A stretch of 64,000 bases of DNA, taken from Paraburkholderia sabiae (lineage in GTDB: Bacteria > Pseudomonadota > Gammaproteobacteria > Burkholderiales > Burkholderiaceae). The stretch is from positions 1,178,001 to 1,242,000 of the forward strand of contig NZ_CP125296.1 in the NCBI RefSeq assembly GCF_030412785.1, written 5' to 3'. Within the stretch, counting starts at the first letter, position 1; every line of letters begins with the position of its first letter. Positions 36,486 to 46,098 of the stretch are shown piece after piece. The notes beneath the pieces were generated by a model. It worked only from the letters and a program-made list of their open reading frames with translations, made no database searches and was not told the origin of the DNA. Position numbers and translations under genes: made by a program.

Positions 36486-37913
36486 CTAGCGACCGCGCAG
36501 CGTGCCGGACAGTCCTCCGCCGCCGAACAGCTGGTTCAGGTACTGGGTGTTGTTTTGCATGATCGTCATGAGCCGGTTGAGTGCGGAGAACTGCGCGTTG
36601 TACTGCCGGGTAAGCGTCTCCTGGTAACGCGTGAGCTGTGTAGCCTGGTCGGAGAGTTTGCCCAGCTCGGCATTGAGCGTCTGTGTACGCTGGTCGATGC
36701 TGCCGCTCGATTTCGTGTACGTGCTGACGAACGCATTGAGTGCGGCGCCGATGCCCGTCTTCACATTGAATAATGCTGAAACGGCCGGACTGTTGCCTGT
36801 GAGCGCGGTTTTGAGCGCCCCGCCATCCACTGCCAGCGTGCCGTCGTGCTTCAGGTTCACGCCGATCGCGGACAGACTGAACGTTTTGTTGCCTGCCGTG
36901 ATGCCCTGCGCGATCAGGCTGCCAAGACGGGTCGTGATCGACGTGGTCATGGCGTCGCCAAGCAGGGGGCCGGCCTGTTTGCCTGAGGGCTGGGTCGCGT
37001 CCCAGGTCAGGCCTTTTGCGGTGCTGATATATCCGTTGTAGGCGGTGACGAAGTCGTTGATGGCCTTCACCGACGCGTCGGCATCCTTGCTGATCGATAT
37101 CGTCTGCGTGGTGCCGACCGACGCGGCGGTGAGATTGAGCGTAATGCCCGTGATCGCGTTCATGACGGTGTTGCTCGCGCTCGTGACGGGATTGCCGTCA
37201 ATGGAGAACGTTGCATCTTTCCCGGCGCTGATCTGCGTGAAGCTGGCGGTGTTCAGTCTCGCGTCGAGGCCAGCACCCGCTGAAATGGTGACGCTGGCAG
37301 CCGCGCCCGTCTGTCTGGACGCAAGCACCAGGTGCTGCCCGTCCGTCGCCGTGATTACCCTTGCCGTCACGCCAGGATTGGCTGGCGCCGTGTTGATCGC
37401 CTTCGCGATCGACGACAGCGAATCCGATGATGACACGTTCAACTGCATGGAGCTGCTGCCCGAGCCGATCGTCAGGGTGCCACTGCCAGGACTCGCCCCG
37501 GCGGCAAACGCCCGCGAGGAAATCTTGCTGCCGGTGGCGATGCCGCTGACGGCGATACTGAAGTTGCCCTCCGTGGCGTCTTTCGCAGATGCGACGGTCG
37601 CCGCCACGCCGTCGCCGCTTGCATCGACGCTCAGCTGGTTGAGCGCTGTGCCGTCGGACAGGCCGGCCAGCGCAGTCTGCAGCGCAGCGAGCGCCGATTT
37701 GATCTTGCCAATCGCGGACAGTTCTGCATTATCAGCGTTCTGCCTGGTCGTCAGCGCCGCGGCCTGAGCAGCCGTTCTCGCCGTCACCATTGCCGACACC
37801 AGTGAATTGACATCAAGTGTCGATTTGGTCGAGCCGCTGATAATGGATTGCGCAGCCTGCTGAAGTAATGTTGTTGTGTCAGTCGATGAAGTCGTTCTGG
37901 ACATGGATGCCAT
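36486..37913 (-). CDS. fliD: Flagellar filament cap protein FliD (hook-associated protein 2)
   Basis: 475 aa from ATG 37913, chosen because GGAG lies 7 nt upstream; ATGs at 37940 and 37904 are alternatives. N-terminal region LDVNSLVSAMVTARTAAQ with coiled coil to about 95 (FliD_N), a Ser/Thr/Ala-rich middle, and C-terminal coiled coil (FliD_C) ending YLNQLFGGGGLSGTLRGR. It caps the growing filament and helps flagellin fold. No fliC, fliS or fliT adjoins it, so it is an orphan copy. A FliA-type promoter lies about 190 bp upstream. Confidence 0.9.
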   Translation of the reverse strand: MASMSRTTSSTDTTTLLQQAAQSIISGSTKSTLDVNSLVSAMVTARTAAQAAALTTRQNADNAELSAIGKIKSALAALQTALAGLSDGTALNQLSVDASGDGVAATVASAKDATEGNFSIAVSGIATGSKISSRAFAAGASPGSGTLTIGSGSSSMQLNVSSSDSLSSIAKAINTAPANPGVTARVITATDGQHLVLASRQTGAAASVTISAGAGLDARLNTASFTQISAGKDATFSIDGNPVTSASNTVMNAITGITLNLTAASVGTTQTISISKDADASVKAINDFVTAYNGYISTAKGLTWDATQPSGKQAGPLLGDAMTTSITTRLGSLIAQGITAGNKTFSLSAIGVNLKHDGTLAVDGGALKTALTGNSPAVSALFNVKTGIGAALNAFVSTYTKSSGSIDQRTQTLNAELGKLSDQATQLTRYQETLTRQYNAQFSALNRLMTIMQNNTQYLNQLFGGGGLSGTLRGR

Positions 37914-38101
37914 CTGGTTACTCCGATTAACGACCGCCACCAGTTTTTCACTGAGGGGTTTCAGGATCCGTTACGGGATTTGCCCGCCAGCAGGGCAGGG
38001 ATCAGGGTGTCTCCGCCGGCGTCAGAAACGTCTCTGGCCATGAGGCGCGGAGGCTGTCCGACAGGCGTCTTTTGCACGCCTGTCGGATCGCCTTGTCGTG
38101 G

Positions 38102-38129
38102 ATGACGGCGCGGGTAAATCGAAACTTTA
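38102..38129 (-). promoter_or_regulatory. Sigma28 (FliA)-type promoter upstream of fliD
   Basis: On the minus strand TAAAGTTT (38129-38122) is a perfect match to the FliA -35, followed after 12 bp by GCCGTCAT (38109-38102), matching the first four bases of GCCGATAA. The spacing is one base longer than the usual 11. It sits in the otherwise gene-free stretch 37914-38476. Confidence 0.55.
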
Positions 38130-38476
38130 ATATTTATTTGGAGTGCGTATCGATTAATGAGAATTGGTTGAGATAATGTCGAGAAGCAGTGATGAAATGG
38201 TTAATTTCGAATCACTGGTCTTGCCAAATCAATAAAGATTCATCTTGAAAGCGCTTGAATGGGAACATACAGATTGTCCGGATTCGCGACGGTCTTCGGG
38301 CGTGGTCCATTGGCGATCATCCAATGGGAGCATTCTGGTAAAGAGGAATGCCAATTATCCTTGTTACGCCGAGCGGTCTTCCGCTACGCAACGGCAACGT
38401 GCACGACGCCCAGCCTCAGAAAACACCGACGAAAAAACGCGCCGGCGGTGGGTGTCGGGGGATCAGGTGGAGGGTT

Positions 38477-38755
38477 TCAGCGCTTGTTGACCGCGTCTCT
38501 GAACGCCTTGCCAGCCGTAAATTTCACGGTCTTTGCGGCCGGAATCCTGAGGGTTTCCCCCGTCTTCGGGTTGCGGCCCTGGCGTGCTGCGCGCTTGCCC
38601 GAACCGAAACTGCCAAAGCCGATCAACTGGACGGCTTCACCTTTCGACACCGTCTTCCTGATCACGTCTAGCAGGATGTCCAGCGCTTCACCCGTTTGCG
38701 CCTTGGTGGCGCCCGTCTGATCGGCGACGGCGTTGATCAGTTCCTGTTTGTTCAT
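38477..38755 (-). CDS. HU-family DNA-binding protein
   Basis: 92 aa from ATG 38755, with GAAAGGAA upstream. Typical [17 protein letters not shown], dimer helices, [21 protein letters not shown] and the DNA-clamping arm [17 protein letters not shown]. It bends and compacts DNA as a dimer. An extra N-terminal stretch in the same frame (to 38884) is not needed. HU-alpha or HU-beta type is not decided here. Confidence 0.95.
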   Translation of the reverse strand: MNKQELINAVADQTGATKAQTGEALDILLDVIRKTVSKGEAVQLIGFGSFGSGKRAARQGRNPKTGETLRIPAAKTVKFTAGKAFRDAVNKR

Positions 38756-38946
38756 TGCAGTTCCTTTCTGGCTGGGGTTGATCTGAGGTTGATACAGCTT
38801 GAGTGATAAGTGCCGCGTACGCCGGCGGGTTGCGTCTGCAAAAGTTCCGGGGTACCTCGTGACCACACATGGCTGTCGGTGCATGACTGACCGTGCAGAA
38901 ACGGGCTGCGCCTATGCGCCTGGGCGATGTGGGCGCATAGACACCC

Positions 38947-39291
38947 TCAGCCGAACAGGTCAAGGAGATCGAGGAACTCGTCAAAACCGGATGGCTGGAT
39001 CAGCACCACGTCGAAGGGCGACGGGTCGCTTTCCAGCGATCTGTCTTCCGACATTGCGACCATCCGGCAATGCGTCAACACGCTGATTGACCGGAGCTCC
39101 GCGCAGAGGATCCTGCTTTGCCCGGCATCAGCATGCGAGTTCAGCAACGCCATGTCAGGTCTGAAGTCTGCCGCTGCCAGTTCGATTTCGCTCGATGCCT
39201 TGACCATCAGACATTGATGTCCCTCCCGTACAGCGAGTGTGCAGAGCGCCTGGGTTGTCTGAAAGTCGTCGTGGACAATTAGTATTCGCAT
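38947..39291 (-). CDS. Degenerate single-domain response-regulator-like protein
   Basis: 114 aa from ATG 39291. It begins MRILIVHDDFQTTQALCTLAVREGH like a CheY receiver, but at the phosphorylation position the motif reads PDMALLNSHAD (Asn for Asp), and the usual Lys of KP is replaced in IQPSGFDEFL. The acidic pair near the start is only H-D-D. It is therefore probably a pseudo-receiver that cannot be phosphorylated in the standard way. It lies divergent from a chemotaxis receptor and next to HU and fliD. Role unknown. Confidence 0.7.
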   Translation of the reverse strand: MRILIVHDDFQTTQALCTLAVREGHQCLMVKASSEIELAAADFRPDMALLNSHADAGQSRILCAELRSISVLTHCRMVAMSEDRSLESDPSPFDVVLIQPSGFDEFLDLLDLFG

Positions 39292-39673
39292 ACTGGATCC
39301 TCTGCTCTGGATGGCGATGCGCATGCCTGTCGCCGGTCTGCTTCCGGATCTCGCGATGCTCGCTTCGCGCCGCGCCGGGGTCAACCATCTCCATTACTTC
39401 TCGACATGATCTAAACAAATTAGGAATCCTGGTTAGGATCTAATTTCAGGGAAACCTTATCGATTAATCGTGCACTTGCGCTACACCATTGCGTGATCGA
39501 TCATCAGAAACCCTGAGACAAACGTTTTCCAGTCCGGGTCAACATCAAGATTGCATGGAGGCCGCCGATAGACAGCCTGCCGGGGTGATCGCATAACGGC
39601 ATTGGTGCGGGTCGGGCAATAACGTCTGGATCGCACGGGGTTGACCTTACAGGCTGTGATGGGAGCGAGGACG
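39292..39673. other. Divergent intergenic region, pseudo-receiver and MCP
   Basis: 382 bp holding the divergent promoters. It is comparatively AT-rich around 39410-39475. No gene or clear promoter was identified. Confidence 0.4.
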
Positions 39674-41260
39674 ATGAACGGGAACGGGATGAGCGTGAGG
39701 ACCAAGCTTACAATTGGATTTGGTCTGATCGCCGCGATGGTGATGGTAGTGTCGGGATTTTCGCTGAAGGCCCTTTATGACGCGAACCAGCGGTTCCGGG
39801 ACTATCTTGCGGGCGTCAGTGCGCGCGCCGACATGACGATACGTGTGCGCACGGCAGTCGATCGCAGGGCGATCGCGGCGCGCAATCTCGTACTGGTCAC
39901 GAAGCCGTCCGATATTGAGGCGGAAAAGGTGGCGGTGAACCAGGCGCACGCCGATGTGCAAAACCGGCTGCGCCAGCTCAAGGAACTGAGCACGGCATCC
40001 GGCGTAACGGAGAAAACGCGAAGCCTCGTCTCCAATATCGACCACATCGAAGCGCAATACGGCCCGGTGGCGCTCGCGATCGTCGACGCCGCCCTGAACA
40101 ACCGTCATGACGAAGCGGTCTCGATGCTCGACCAGAAGTGCCGGCCGCTGCTCGACGCGCTGGTCAAGGCAACCGACGATTTTGCGCAGAACACGCGTGA
40201 GCAGCAGACGGAACTGATCATTGATGCGGATGCGCAGTACGCGACACAGCGGCTGTTGCTGGTTGTTTTCTGTCTTGCGGCGCTCGGCACTGCGCTGTCC
40301 GCGGGGATTCTTATCACGCGCGGCCTGATGCGCACGCTGGGCGCGGAACCGGCTGCACTCAGTCATGCCGCACGCAGCGTGGCGGGCGGCGACCTGAGTC
40401 CCGTCGCGGGCGTGAATCGGGCGCCCGGGGGGAGCGTGCTGGCGTCGATGGGCGAGATGCAGGCGAGTCTCGTGCGGCTGATCAGCCAGGTGCGCGCTGC
40501 GGCCGACAATATCGCGACGGGGTCGAGCCAGATCGCCGCAGGCAATGCGGATCTCTCGACGCGAACGGAGCAGCAGGCGATGTCGCTGCAGGAGACGGCA
40601 TCGAGCATGGAAGAACTGACCTCGACAGTCAGGCAGAACGCGGAAAACGCGCAGCAGGCGAGCACGCTTGCGGCCAATGCTTCGGAAGTGTCGGGGCGTG
40701 GCAGCGCCGTGGTGGGCGAAGTGGTCGCCACGATGGAAGACATCAGTCAGAGCTCGAGCAAGGTCGCCGACATCATCGGCATCATCGAAGGCATTGCGTT
40801 TCAGACCAATATCCTCGCGCTGAACGCCGCCGTCGAAGCGGCGCGCGCGGGCGAGCAGGGGCGGGGCTTTGCCGTCGTCGCGAGCGAAGTGCGTAATCTC
40901 GCCCAGCGCTCGTCGGGCGCGGCCAAGGAAATCCGGGAGCTGATCTCCAGTTCGGTCGGGAAGATCCAGAACGGTTCGGTGCTCGCGGCCAACGCAGGAA
41001 AGACGATGAGCGAGGTGACACAGGCGGTCGCGCGGGTCACGGACATCATGGGCGAGATTGCCGCCGCCTCGAGCGAGCAGAGTCGTGGCATCGAGCAGGT
41101 CAACAAGGCCGTTGCGCAGATGGATCAGGTGACCCAGCAGAATGCCTCGCTCGTCGAGGAGGCGGCGGCTGCCTCACGATCGCTTGAAGACCAGGGCGAG
41201 CAACTGACGAAGTCGGTCACCTTCTTCCGGTTGGGTGACGCGCAGGCCGCGGTGGCGTGA
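39674..41260 (+). CDS. Methyl-accepting chemotaxis protein (Tsr/Tar-like)
   Basis: 528 aa from ATG 39674 with GAGG upstream; a start at 39641 is also open. TM1 about 12-32 ([20 protein letters not shown]), four-helix-bundle ligand domain, TM2 about 190-210 ([22 protein letters not shown]), HAMP, methylation helices, and the conserved signalling tip [27 protein letters not shown]. It reports ligand binding to CheA/CheW. The C-terminus lacks an NWETF-type CheR tether. Ligand unknown. Confidence 0.93.
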   Translation: MNGNGMSVRTKLTIGFGLIAAMVMVVSGFSLKALYDANQRFRDYLAGVSARADMTIRVRTAVDRRAIAARNLVLVTKPSDIEAEKVAVNQAHADVQNRLRQLKELSTASGVTEKTRSLVSNIDHIEAQYGPVALAIVDAALNNRHDEAVSMLDQKCRPLLDALVKATDDFAQNTREQQTELIIDADAQYATQRLLLVVFCLAALGTALSAGILITRGLMRTLGAEPAALSHAARSVAGGDLSPVAGVNRAPGGSVLASMGEMQASLVRLISQVRAAADNIATGSSQIAAGNADLSTRTEQQAMSLQETASSMEELTSTVRQNAENAQQASTLAANASEVSGRGSAVVGEVVATMEDISQSSSKVADIIGIIEGIAFQTNILALNAAVEAARAGEQGRGFAVVASEVRNLAQRSSGAAKEIRELISSSVGKIQNGSVLAANAGKTMSEVTQAVARVTDIMGEIAAASSEQSRGIEQVNKAVAQMDQVTQQNASLVEEAAAASRSLEDQGEQLTKSVTFFRLGDAQAAVA

Positions 41261-41512
41261 GCCGTCAGCGTCAACAGGGTTTCCGGCTTGCCACGGGCCC
41301 GAGGCGATGGGCCCGGGCCTGCCAACCACAGACGTCTGGAACACGGTAGTGCGCACCCCACGGTAGTGCGCGACGCGCAACTTCAATATTTCTCCACGCG
41401 TTCTCAACGAAGACCAAACGGTCGATGTTGAAAATTCAGTCCGGAATTCACCGGTGCGGCAATGCATTGATGCCGCACGTGGTGCCACCCCGTACTGACC
41501 GGAGAAATCACG

Positions 41513-42430
41513 TTGCGCAGCAATGACAACACTGGCCGTCCCGAGCGCGTCTGGCATGCAGGCTTCGAAGCGGCCGCGAACACGACAGGACCTCGCGCGT
41601 TGCGCGTCGGCGCGCTGATCATCCACGGACTCGGCGGTTCGGAACATGACCTTGGACGGATGCGCAGATCGCTTGAGCTTGCTGGCATCGCGACGCACGC
41701 CCCGACGTTGCCGGGCCACGGCGGCACGCCCGGGGATCTGCGCGAGGTCCGGGCCGAAGCGTGGCTCGAGAACGTGACGGCCGCCTACGACGAGCTGGTT
41801 CAACGGTACGACACGTTTCATGTGATCGGGATGTGCATGGGCGCCTTGCTCGCCTTGCTGCTGGCCGAGCGTCGCCAGCACCGCAAGGGGCGGCTGGTCG
41901 CGCTGGCCGCGCCCGTCTTTCTTGACGGCTGGTCTGTGCCGTCTTATCGCTGGTTGCGGCACATGATCTATCGCATGCCCCGCCTTGCCGGCATCATGCG
42001 CGTCCAGGAAAAAGCGCCGTTCGGCGTCAAGAACACGCTCATCCGTTCGGCCATCAAGGCGCGGTTCGAGCGGGGTGATCCGTTTCACTATCGCTGGGTG
42101 CCGCTGACCTGCATACGCCAGGTGGACCGGTTGCGGCACTGGGTGCTCGATAGCGCCCGCGGCATACCGTGTCCGACGCTCGTGGCCAATGCCCGCGAAG
42201 ACGAACTGACCTCGCTGCGCTCGGCAGAATTCCTGCTGGACGCGATTCCCGACGCGAAAGGGCTGATCCTTGAGAACAGCTACCATATGATCTGCATCGA
42301 CAACGATCGTAAGCAGGTGACACGAAGCGTGCTCGATTTTCTCGGCGCCTTCACTGCGCGCGAGGTGCGCCCCGTGACCGTCAGCCACGCTCCTCACGGT
42401 CAGGCCGTACCGTTGCATGCGTTTGGTTGA
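41513..42430 (+). CDS. Alpha/beta hydrolase with Cys in the nucleophile elbow
   Basis: 305 aa from TTG 41513, with GGAG 8 nt upstream. Carboxylesterase/Est30-like fold: ALIIHGLGGSEHDLGRM oxyanion region, LPGHGGTPGD, nucleophile elbow G-M-C-M-G (C108) where relatives have GxSxG, Asp in NAREDELTS and His in ENSYHMICIDND. A Cys nucleophile occurs naturally in dienelactone hydrolases, so the enzyme may be active with altered specificity, perhaps on an acyl-thioester. Stands alone; the gaps of 252 and 263 bp on either side show no genes. Confidence 0.85.
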   Translation: MRSNDNTGRPERVWHAGFEAAANTTGPRALRVGALIIHGLGGSEHDLGRMRRSLELAGIATHAPTLPGHGGTPGDLREVRAEAWLENVTAAYDELVQRYDTFHVIGMCMGALLALLLAERRQHRKGRLVALAAPVFLDGWSVPSYRWLRHMIYRMPRLAGIMRVQEKAPFGVKNTLIRSAIKARFERGDPFHYRWVPLTCIRQVDRLRHWVLDSARGIPCPTLVANAREDELTSLRSAEFLLDAIPDAKGLILENSYHMICIDNDRKQVTRSVLDFLGAFTAREVRPVTVSHAPHGQAVPLHAFG

Positions 42431-42693
42431 ACGGCTACTTCTGGTTCCCGGTCGCCTCGGTGACTGCGCAACCGGATTGCTGTCTGTGCAGGCGTGATCC
42501 GGACATCGGACTATTCCACTGCGGTTGGTTCGACTTCAATCCGCCCGTAGGGGGCAGCAGCTATCAAGACATCTCCACGAGGCTGGCGCTGTTGAAGACA
42601 TCGAAGCGAGGCGATGCACCACGCACAGACACTCTTGTTAATTGGCTACAGCGCCCGCGTTCAGGCAGCATTGCACCCCATGGAGAGTAGCGG

Positions 42694-43647
42694 TCATCGC
42701 AGTTTCACAAAATCAATGCTGAAGCGTGTCGGGTTACGGACCGCTCGCCAGAAAACCGGATTGAAGCCCCAGCCCCTGATGAAATGGGCGTGCAGGATAA
42801 TAGAATCACGGGTCATCCGCTCTCCAAAGATCACTTCCCTGAGGGCGTCCTTTGCGAAATTGAGCGTACCCGCGCCATCCGTCTTCGGTCTCTTGTAAGA
42901 GTACGAGTGCGCTGCCATCACGTTCCTTCGCTCAAAGCGGCCGGCTTTGCCCGGCCGATCGATCTTCGCTTTTCTCATCGCTTCACGTGCTGCCGCATTG
43001 CGGCGGTCGAACTTCGGATACCACTCAAACGTCGCCGGGTTGATGGATCGAAACTCCTGCTCATAGGCCCATTCCGAAGATTTCTGGAACAGCGCAATCT
43101 TTCCCAGTTCAGCTTCCGAGTGTGACCAGAAGTCCACTTTCGGATAGCTTGTGGAGTACTGCATTTCGGCCGCTGGAGGGAGCCCGGTCGCTTCCCAGTT
43201 GAACCCGAGGCACAGACCCCGATGTTCGGCAGCATAGTGAGCCCACAGTAGCAGATTGTGCTTTTCCGCTGATAGTGCGAGCGCACCAAAGTTATCCATC
43301 GCGTCGCGATAGTAGCGCTCATAGTCGAAGCGGTTGTTGTCGAGCAGATCCATCGTGTAGTCGACGTTTTTCTTCGCCTGATTCCAGGCCTGCATTACTG
43401 TCGGCAGCATCACGTGACGTTCGACCTTGCTGCGCTCCCATGCACGGCGTCGGATTACCCGGAACTGGCGATCGTAAGCATCGTTCTTGTCGGCGATAAA
43501 ATCGAACAGTATCCGCCCGTCAAACGGATCATTGAATGTTGAGGGCTTTGCATAGTAAAGCGCCGAGTTTGAAAAGATCCTTGCCGTGTTGCAGCGAACC
43601 GTTTTGGAGAAGTCGATTGGTGGGCGATATTTGAAAAGCAGCGTCAT
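42694..43647 (-). CDS. DUF2971 protein
   Basis: 317 aa. Matches DUF2971: LFKYRPPIDF near the N-terminus, ALYYAKPSTFNDPFDGR, LSAEKHNLLLWAHYAAEHRGLCLGF, and the KSSEWAYEQEFR segment. The family has no established function and occurs sporadically in bacteria and prophages, often in variable regions. No signal or membrane segment. Divergent from the 685-aa hypothetical gene, with a 341-bp gap. Confidence 0.85.
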   Translation of the reverse strand: MTLLFKYRPPIDFSKTVRCNTARIFSNSALYYAKPSTFNDPFDGRILFDFIADKNDAYDRQFRVIRRRAWERSKVERHVMLPTVMQAWNQAKKNVDYTMDLLDNNRFDYERYYRDAMDNFGALALSAEKHNLLLWAHYAAEHRGLCLGFNWEATGLPPAAEMQYSTSYPKVDFWSHSEAELGKIALFQKSSEWAYEQEFRSINPATFEWYPKFDRRNAAAREAMRKAKIDRPGKAGRFERRNVMAAHSYSYKRPKTDGAGTLNFAKDALREVIFGERMTRDSIILHAHFIRGWGFNPVFWRAVRNPTRFSIDFVKLR

Positions 43648-43988
43648 CGTTGTTATTCGTGAGGTCTGACGGCAGGGCGCGCGCCGGTGGAACGGGAATC
43701 TAGCATTCTTTTGCGTTCCGGCGTCGGGTTGCTGGTCATCGGCCCGGGGGTTCCCGATCGGATCTTCCTCAGAGGGCCGCGACGTCAGCCCGATTTCAGC
43801 CGATTTCAGCCCGCTTTTCAGCCCATTCGCGCGCGAGCAGTCATCCCGGCAAACGCCGCGATAACCCGACTCCGCGTGAGCGATATGGCGACGCCGCAGG
43901 CGCGTCAGGACGACCGATGGCGCCGCGTTGACGCTTCCCTACGGCTCGGCTAGCATTTCGCTCCTTTCCTCAAGACCCATGGGCGTTC
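43648..43988. other. Divergent intergenic region
   Basis: 341 bp between the DUF2971 gene and the 685-aa gene. Contains a 10-bp direct repeat CGATTTCAGC at 43791-43800 and 43801-43810, followed by a related TTTTCAGCC. No gene supported. Confidence 0.45.
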
Positions 43989-46046
43989 ATGGACAGCATC
44001 TCTCCACCCCTGGCGTTCCCGACTTGGCGTGATCTGTGGATGTCCATTGAGGGGATCCCTGAACTGCTGACAGCGGCTGACGCTGCCTTGCAGCGACGCG
44101 TGGCAGGAAATCACCGTATCCCTCGCTGGACGGTCCCGGATAAGGAACAGCAGACGCTCGCCCTGGGCATACGTGCACTGCAACTATGGGCGCAGGGTGA
44201 GCCACCCAAAGATGTCATGGCGCGGCCGTCGCTCATCCGTCGTATCCATCATCTGGTCAAGCCGGTTCTTAGCGCCGCAGCATGGCCTCGCTGGCTGCTT
44301 CTGGAACGGGCGTTTGCGGATGCATCGACCACGGGCGATCTACTGTTTGCCGCGCTGGTGCTTCGGACCATGTGCGAGGAGGTGTTGCGACTCCATGCCC
44401 TCGACATCGATGTGGAAGGGCTCGCCACGCTGGCAGGCTCGGCCGACGTTGCCGACCAGGAACGGCTGAACCAGTTTCTGGCATTTGCTTCGAGTTCGCT
44501 TGCGACGCTTGCGTCAGATACCGTTCTCGAAGGAGAAGGCTGGCCTGCCCTGAAGTCGACGGCAAAGGCCATGCCCCGGCTCGAGAAGGCACGTGCGGCG
44601 CTCAACAGTTATGTTCACCCGAACTATGGAAGCCACATCGTTGCGCTCTTCCCCGAACGGGCTGCCGCTGGCCGGCTCCTGCTGGAAGCAGTTGCATCCG
44701 TCTATGAGGCCTTTTTCGCGCTTTCCTGGTCCGAAAAGCCAGTCACGGGACCGACGCGGCCGGTGGACGTTGGTCCCGTAGAATCCTGGGCGCAGACGAC
44801 CCGGCGGCTCTTGTCGGAGATCCTGCCGGAAGCTCGTCGGACGGCAGGTGATGACGCATTCGCCGAGGTGATGAATGCGCCGGCCATCACCCGGTGGCTT
44901 ACGACCGAACGCGACGATCTGGAAGCAATGCTGCTCGACCCCGAAGCGGCACCGCTGACAGATGGTCTGCCGCGACGCCAGATGTGCGATGCGGACGCCC
45001 GGGCGTCCGGCTTCAGGATCTGGGAGGGAGCCAACGCAGCCGATATTCTCGGATTTGCTGCTGCCCGCCGCGCCGAGCATCACCTTGTTTCGGAGTTTCA
45101 GGCCGGCGCTCCCGATGCCACGGATCAGGTTCAATGGCTGCGTTTCAATAACCTCTGCCTTGAACTCGCGATGCTGGTCGGCCAGACAAAGGCGGCGGCC
45201 TTCAAGGTGCAGCTTGCGCGCCAGGTCGTGCAAGGAAATGGCCTGGCCGCACTCCTGTGCGTGCGTTCGCTGATCGAGCATCGGGCGCTGGCGGTCTGGC
45301 TCCCGCAACAGATAGCCGCGTCGCTCGATGCAGCAGCCAGTCAGATTCAGGCGGGCGGGGACATTCCCGCGACGGGACGAGGCGTGGAAACCGCGCTCGC
45401 GAATTTTCTGGCTGCGCAGGCGAAGCACACAAAGGAAGTGCGGCGAGCCTGGGTCATGCGCGGGCAAGGCGACACGCGCCTCGCGTGGCTGAATCTTGAA
45501 CATATCGTCAAGACGGCGTTTCCGGAAGACGACCGGTTCCGGAAGCTGTACGCCCTGACGTCGGCTGCCTTGCATGCACGAGCGCACCGTGGAATCGAGC
45601 TGCTGTTACGGGCAGCCGCCCTGAAGACCAGTTCCCGCGATATCGGATTGCTGGTGCTTGAGCGCCTCTGCGATCGGGATGAAGAAATGGACCACCTCGC
45701 GGCGGCGGGCATCGCGTTGATGCGGATGGGGCATTCGGCAGATTTTGGGGGCACGGCAGCTGCCACGACGGATGATATGGCTCGTCAGGTGTTCGGCCAT
45801 TTCAGGGAAGCATTCGTCGCGGGCGAGGATTATTCAGGAGACGGGACCCGGGAATCGCCTTTTTCTTTTGGACAACACCTCGAATTTTACCAGGCATCGT
45901 ACGCGCTGCTCGCACAACTCGGGATTGACCCGGGCGGATCAAGGCGGGGCCTGGATCACGACGCGTCGGGACATCTCTGTGACAGGTGGCACGGGCCAGA
46001 TCGCGAATACTGGTTCAGGGCATCGCCTGATCGTTGGGACATTTGA
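43989..46046 (+). CDS. Hypothetical 685-aa helical protein, HEPN-like motifs
   Basis: 685 aa from ATG 43989. No family recognised with confidence. Predominantly helical, without signal peptide or membrane helices. Two segments recall HEPN/abortive-infection-type folds: RAALNSYVHPNYGSH (R202 to H210; the YVHPSY-like pattern is seen in DUF5677-type proteins) and KLYALTSAALHARAHRGIELL near residue 520. It opens FPTWRDLWMSIEGIPELLTAADAALQ and ends in a hydrophilic tail. Divergent from a DUF2971 gene and convergent with the lipoprotein gene, 52 bp apart. Function unknown. Confidence 0.7.
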   Translation: MDSISPPLAFPTWRDLWMSIEGIPELLTAADAALQRRVAGNHRIPRWTVPDKEQQTLALGIRALQLWAQGEPPKDVMARPSLIRRIHHLVKPVLSAAAWPRWLLLERAFADASTTGDLLFAALVLRTMCEEVLRLHALDIDVEGLATLAGSADVADQERLNQFLAFASSSLATLASDTVLEGEGWPALKSTAKAMPRLEKARAALNSYVHPNYGSHIVALFPERAAAGRLLLEAVASVYEAFFALSWSEKPVTGPTRPVDVGPVESWAQTTRRLLSEILPEARRTAGDDAFAEVMNAPAITRWLTTERDDLEAMLLDPEAAPLTDGLPRRQMCDADARASGFRIWEGANAADILGFAAARRAEHHLVSEFQAGAPDATDQVQWLRFNNLCLELAMLVGQTKAAAFKVQLARQVVQGNGLAALLCVRSLIEHRALAVWLPQQIAASLDAAASQIQAGGDIPATGRGVETALANFLAAQAKHTKEVRRAWVMRGQGDTRLAWLNLEHIVKTAFPEDDRFRKLYALTSAALHARAHRGIELLLRAAALKTSSRDIGLLVLERLCDRDEEMDHLAAAGIALMRMGHSADFGGTAAATTDDMARQVFGHFREAFVAGEDYSGDGTRESPFSFGQHLEFYQASYALLAQLGIDPGGSRRGLDHDASGHLCDRWHGPDREYWFRASPDRWDI

Positions 46047-46098
46047 CGAGTATCGCAAGGCAGGGCTTTCACGACGAAGCCGCCTGCGAAGATGCACG

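Noticed and set aside
41174..42418. 414-aa minus-strand ORF
   Set aside because: Antisense to the Cys-elbow hydrolase, whose motifs are clear.
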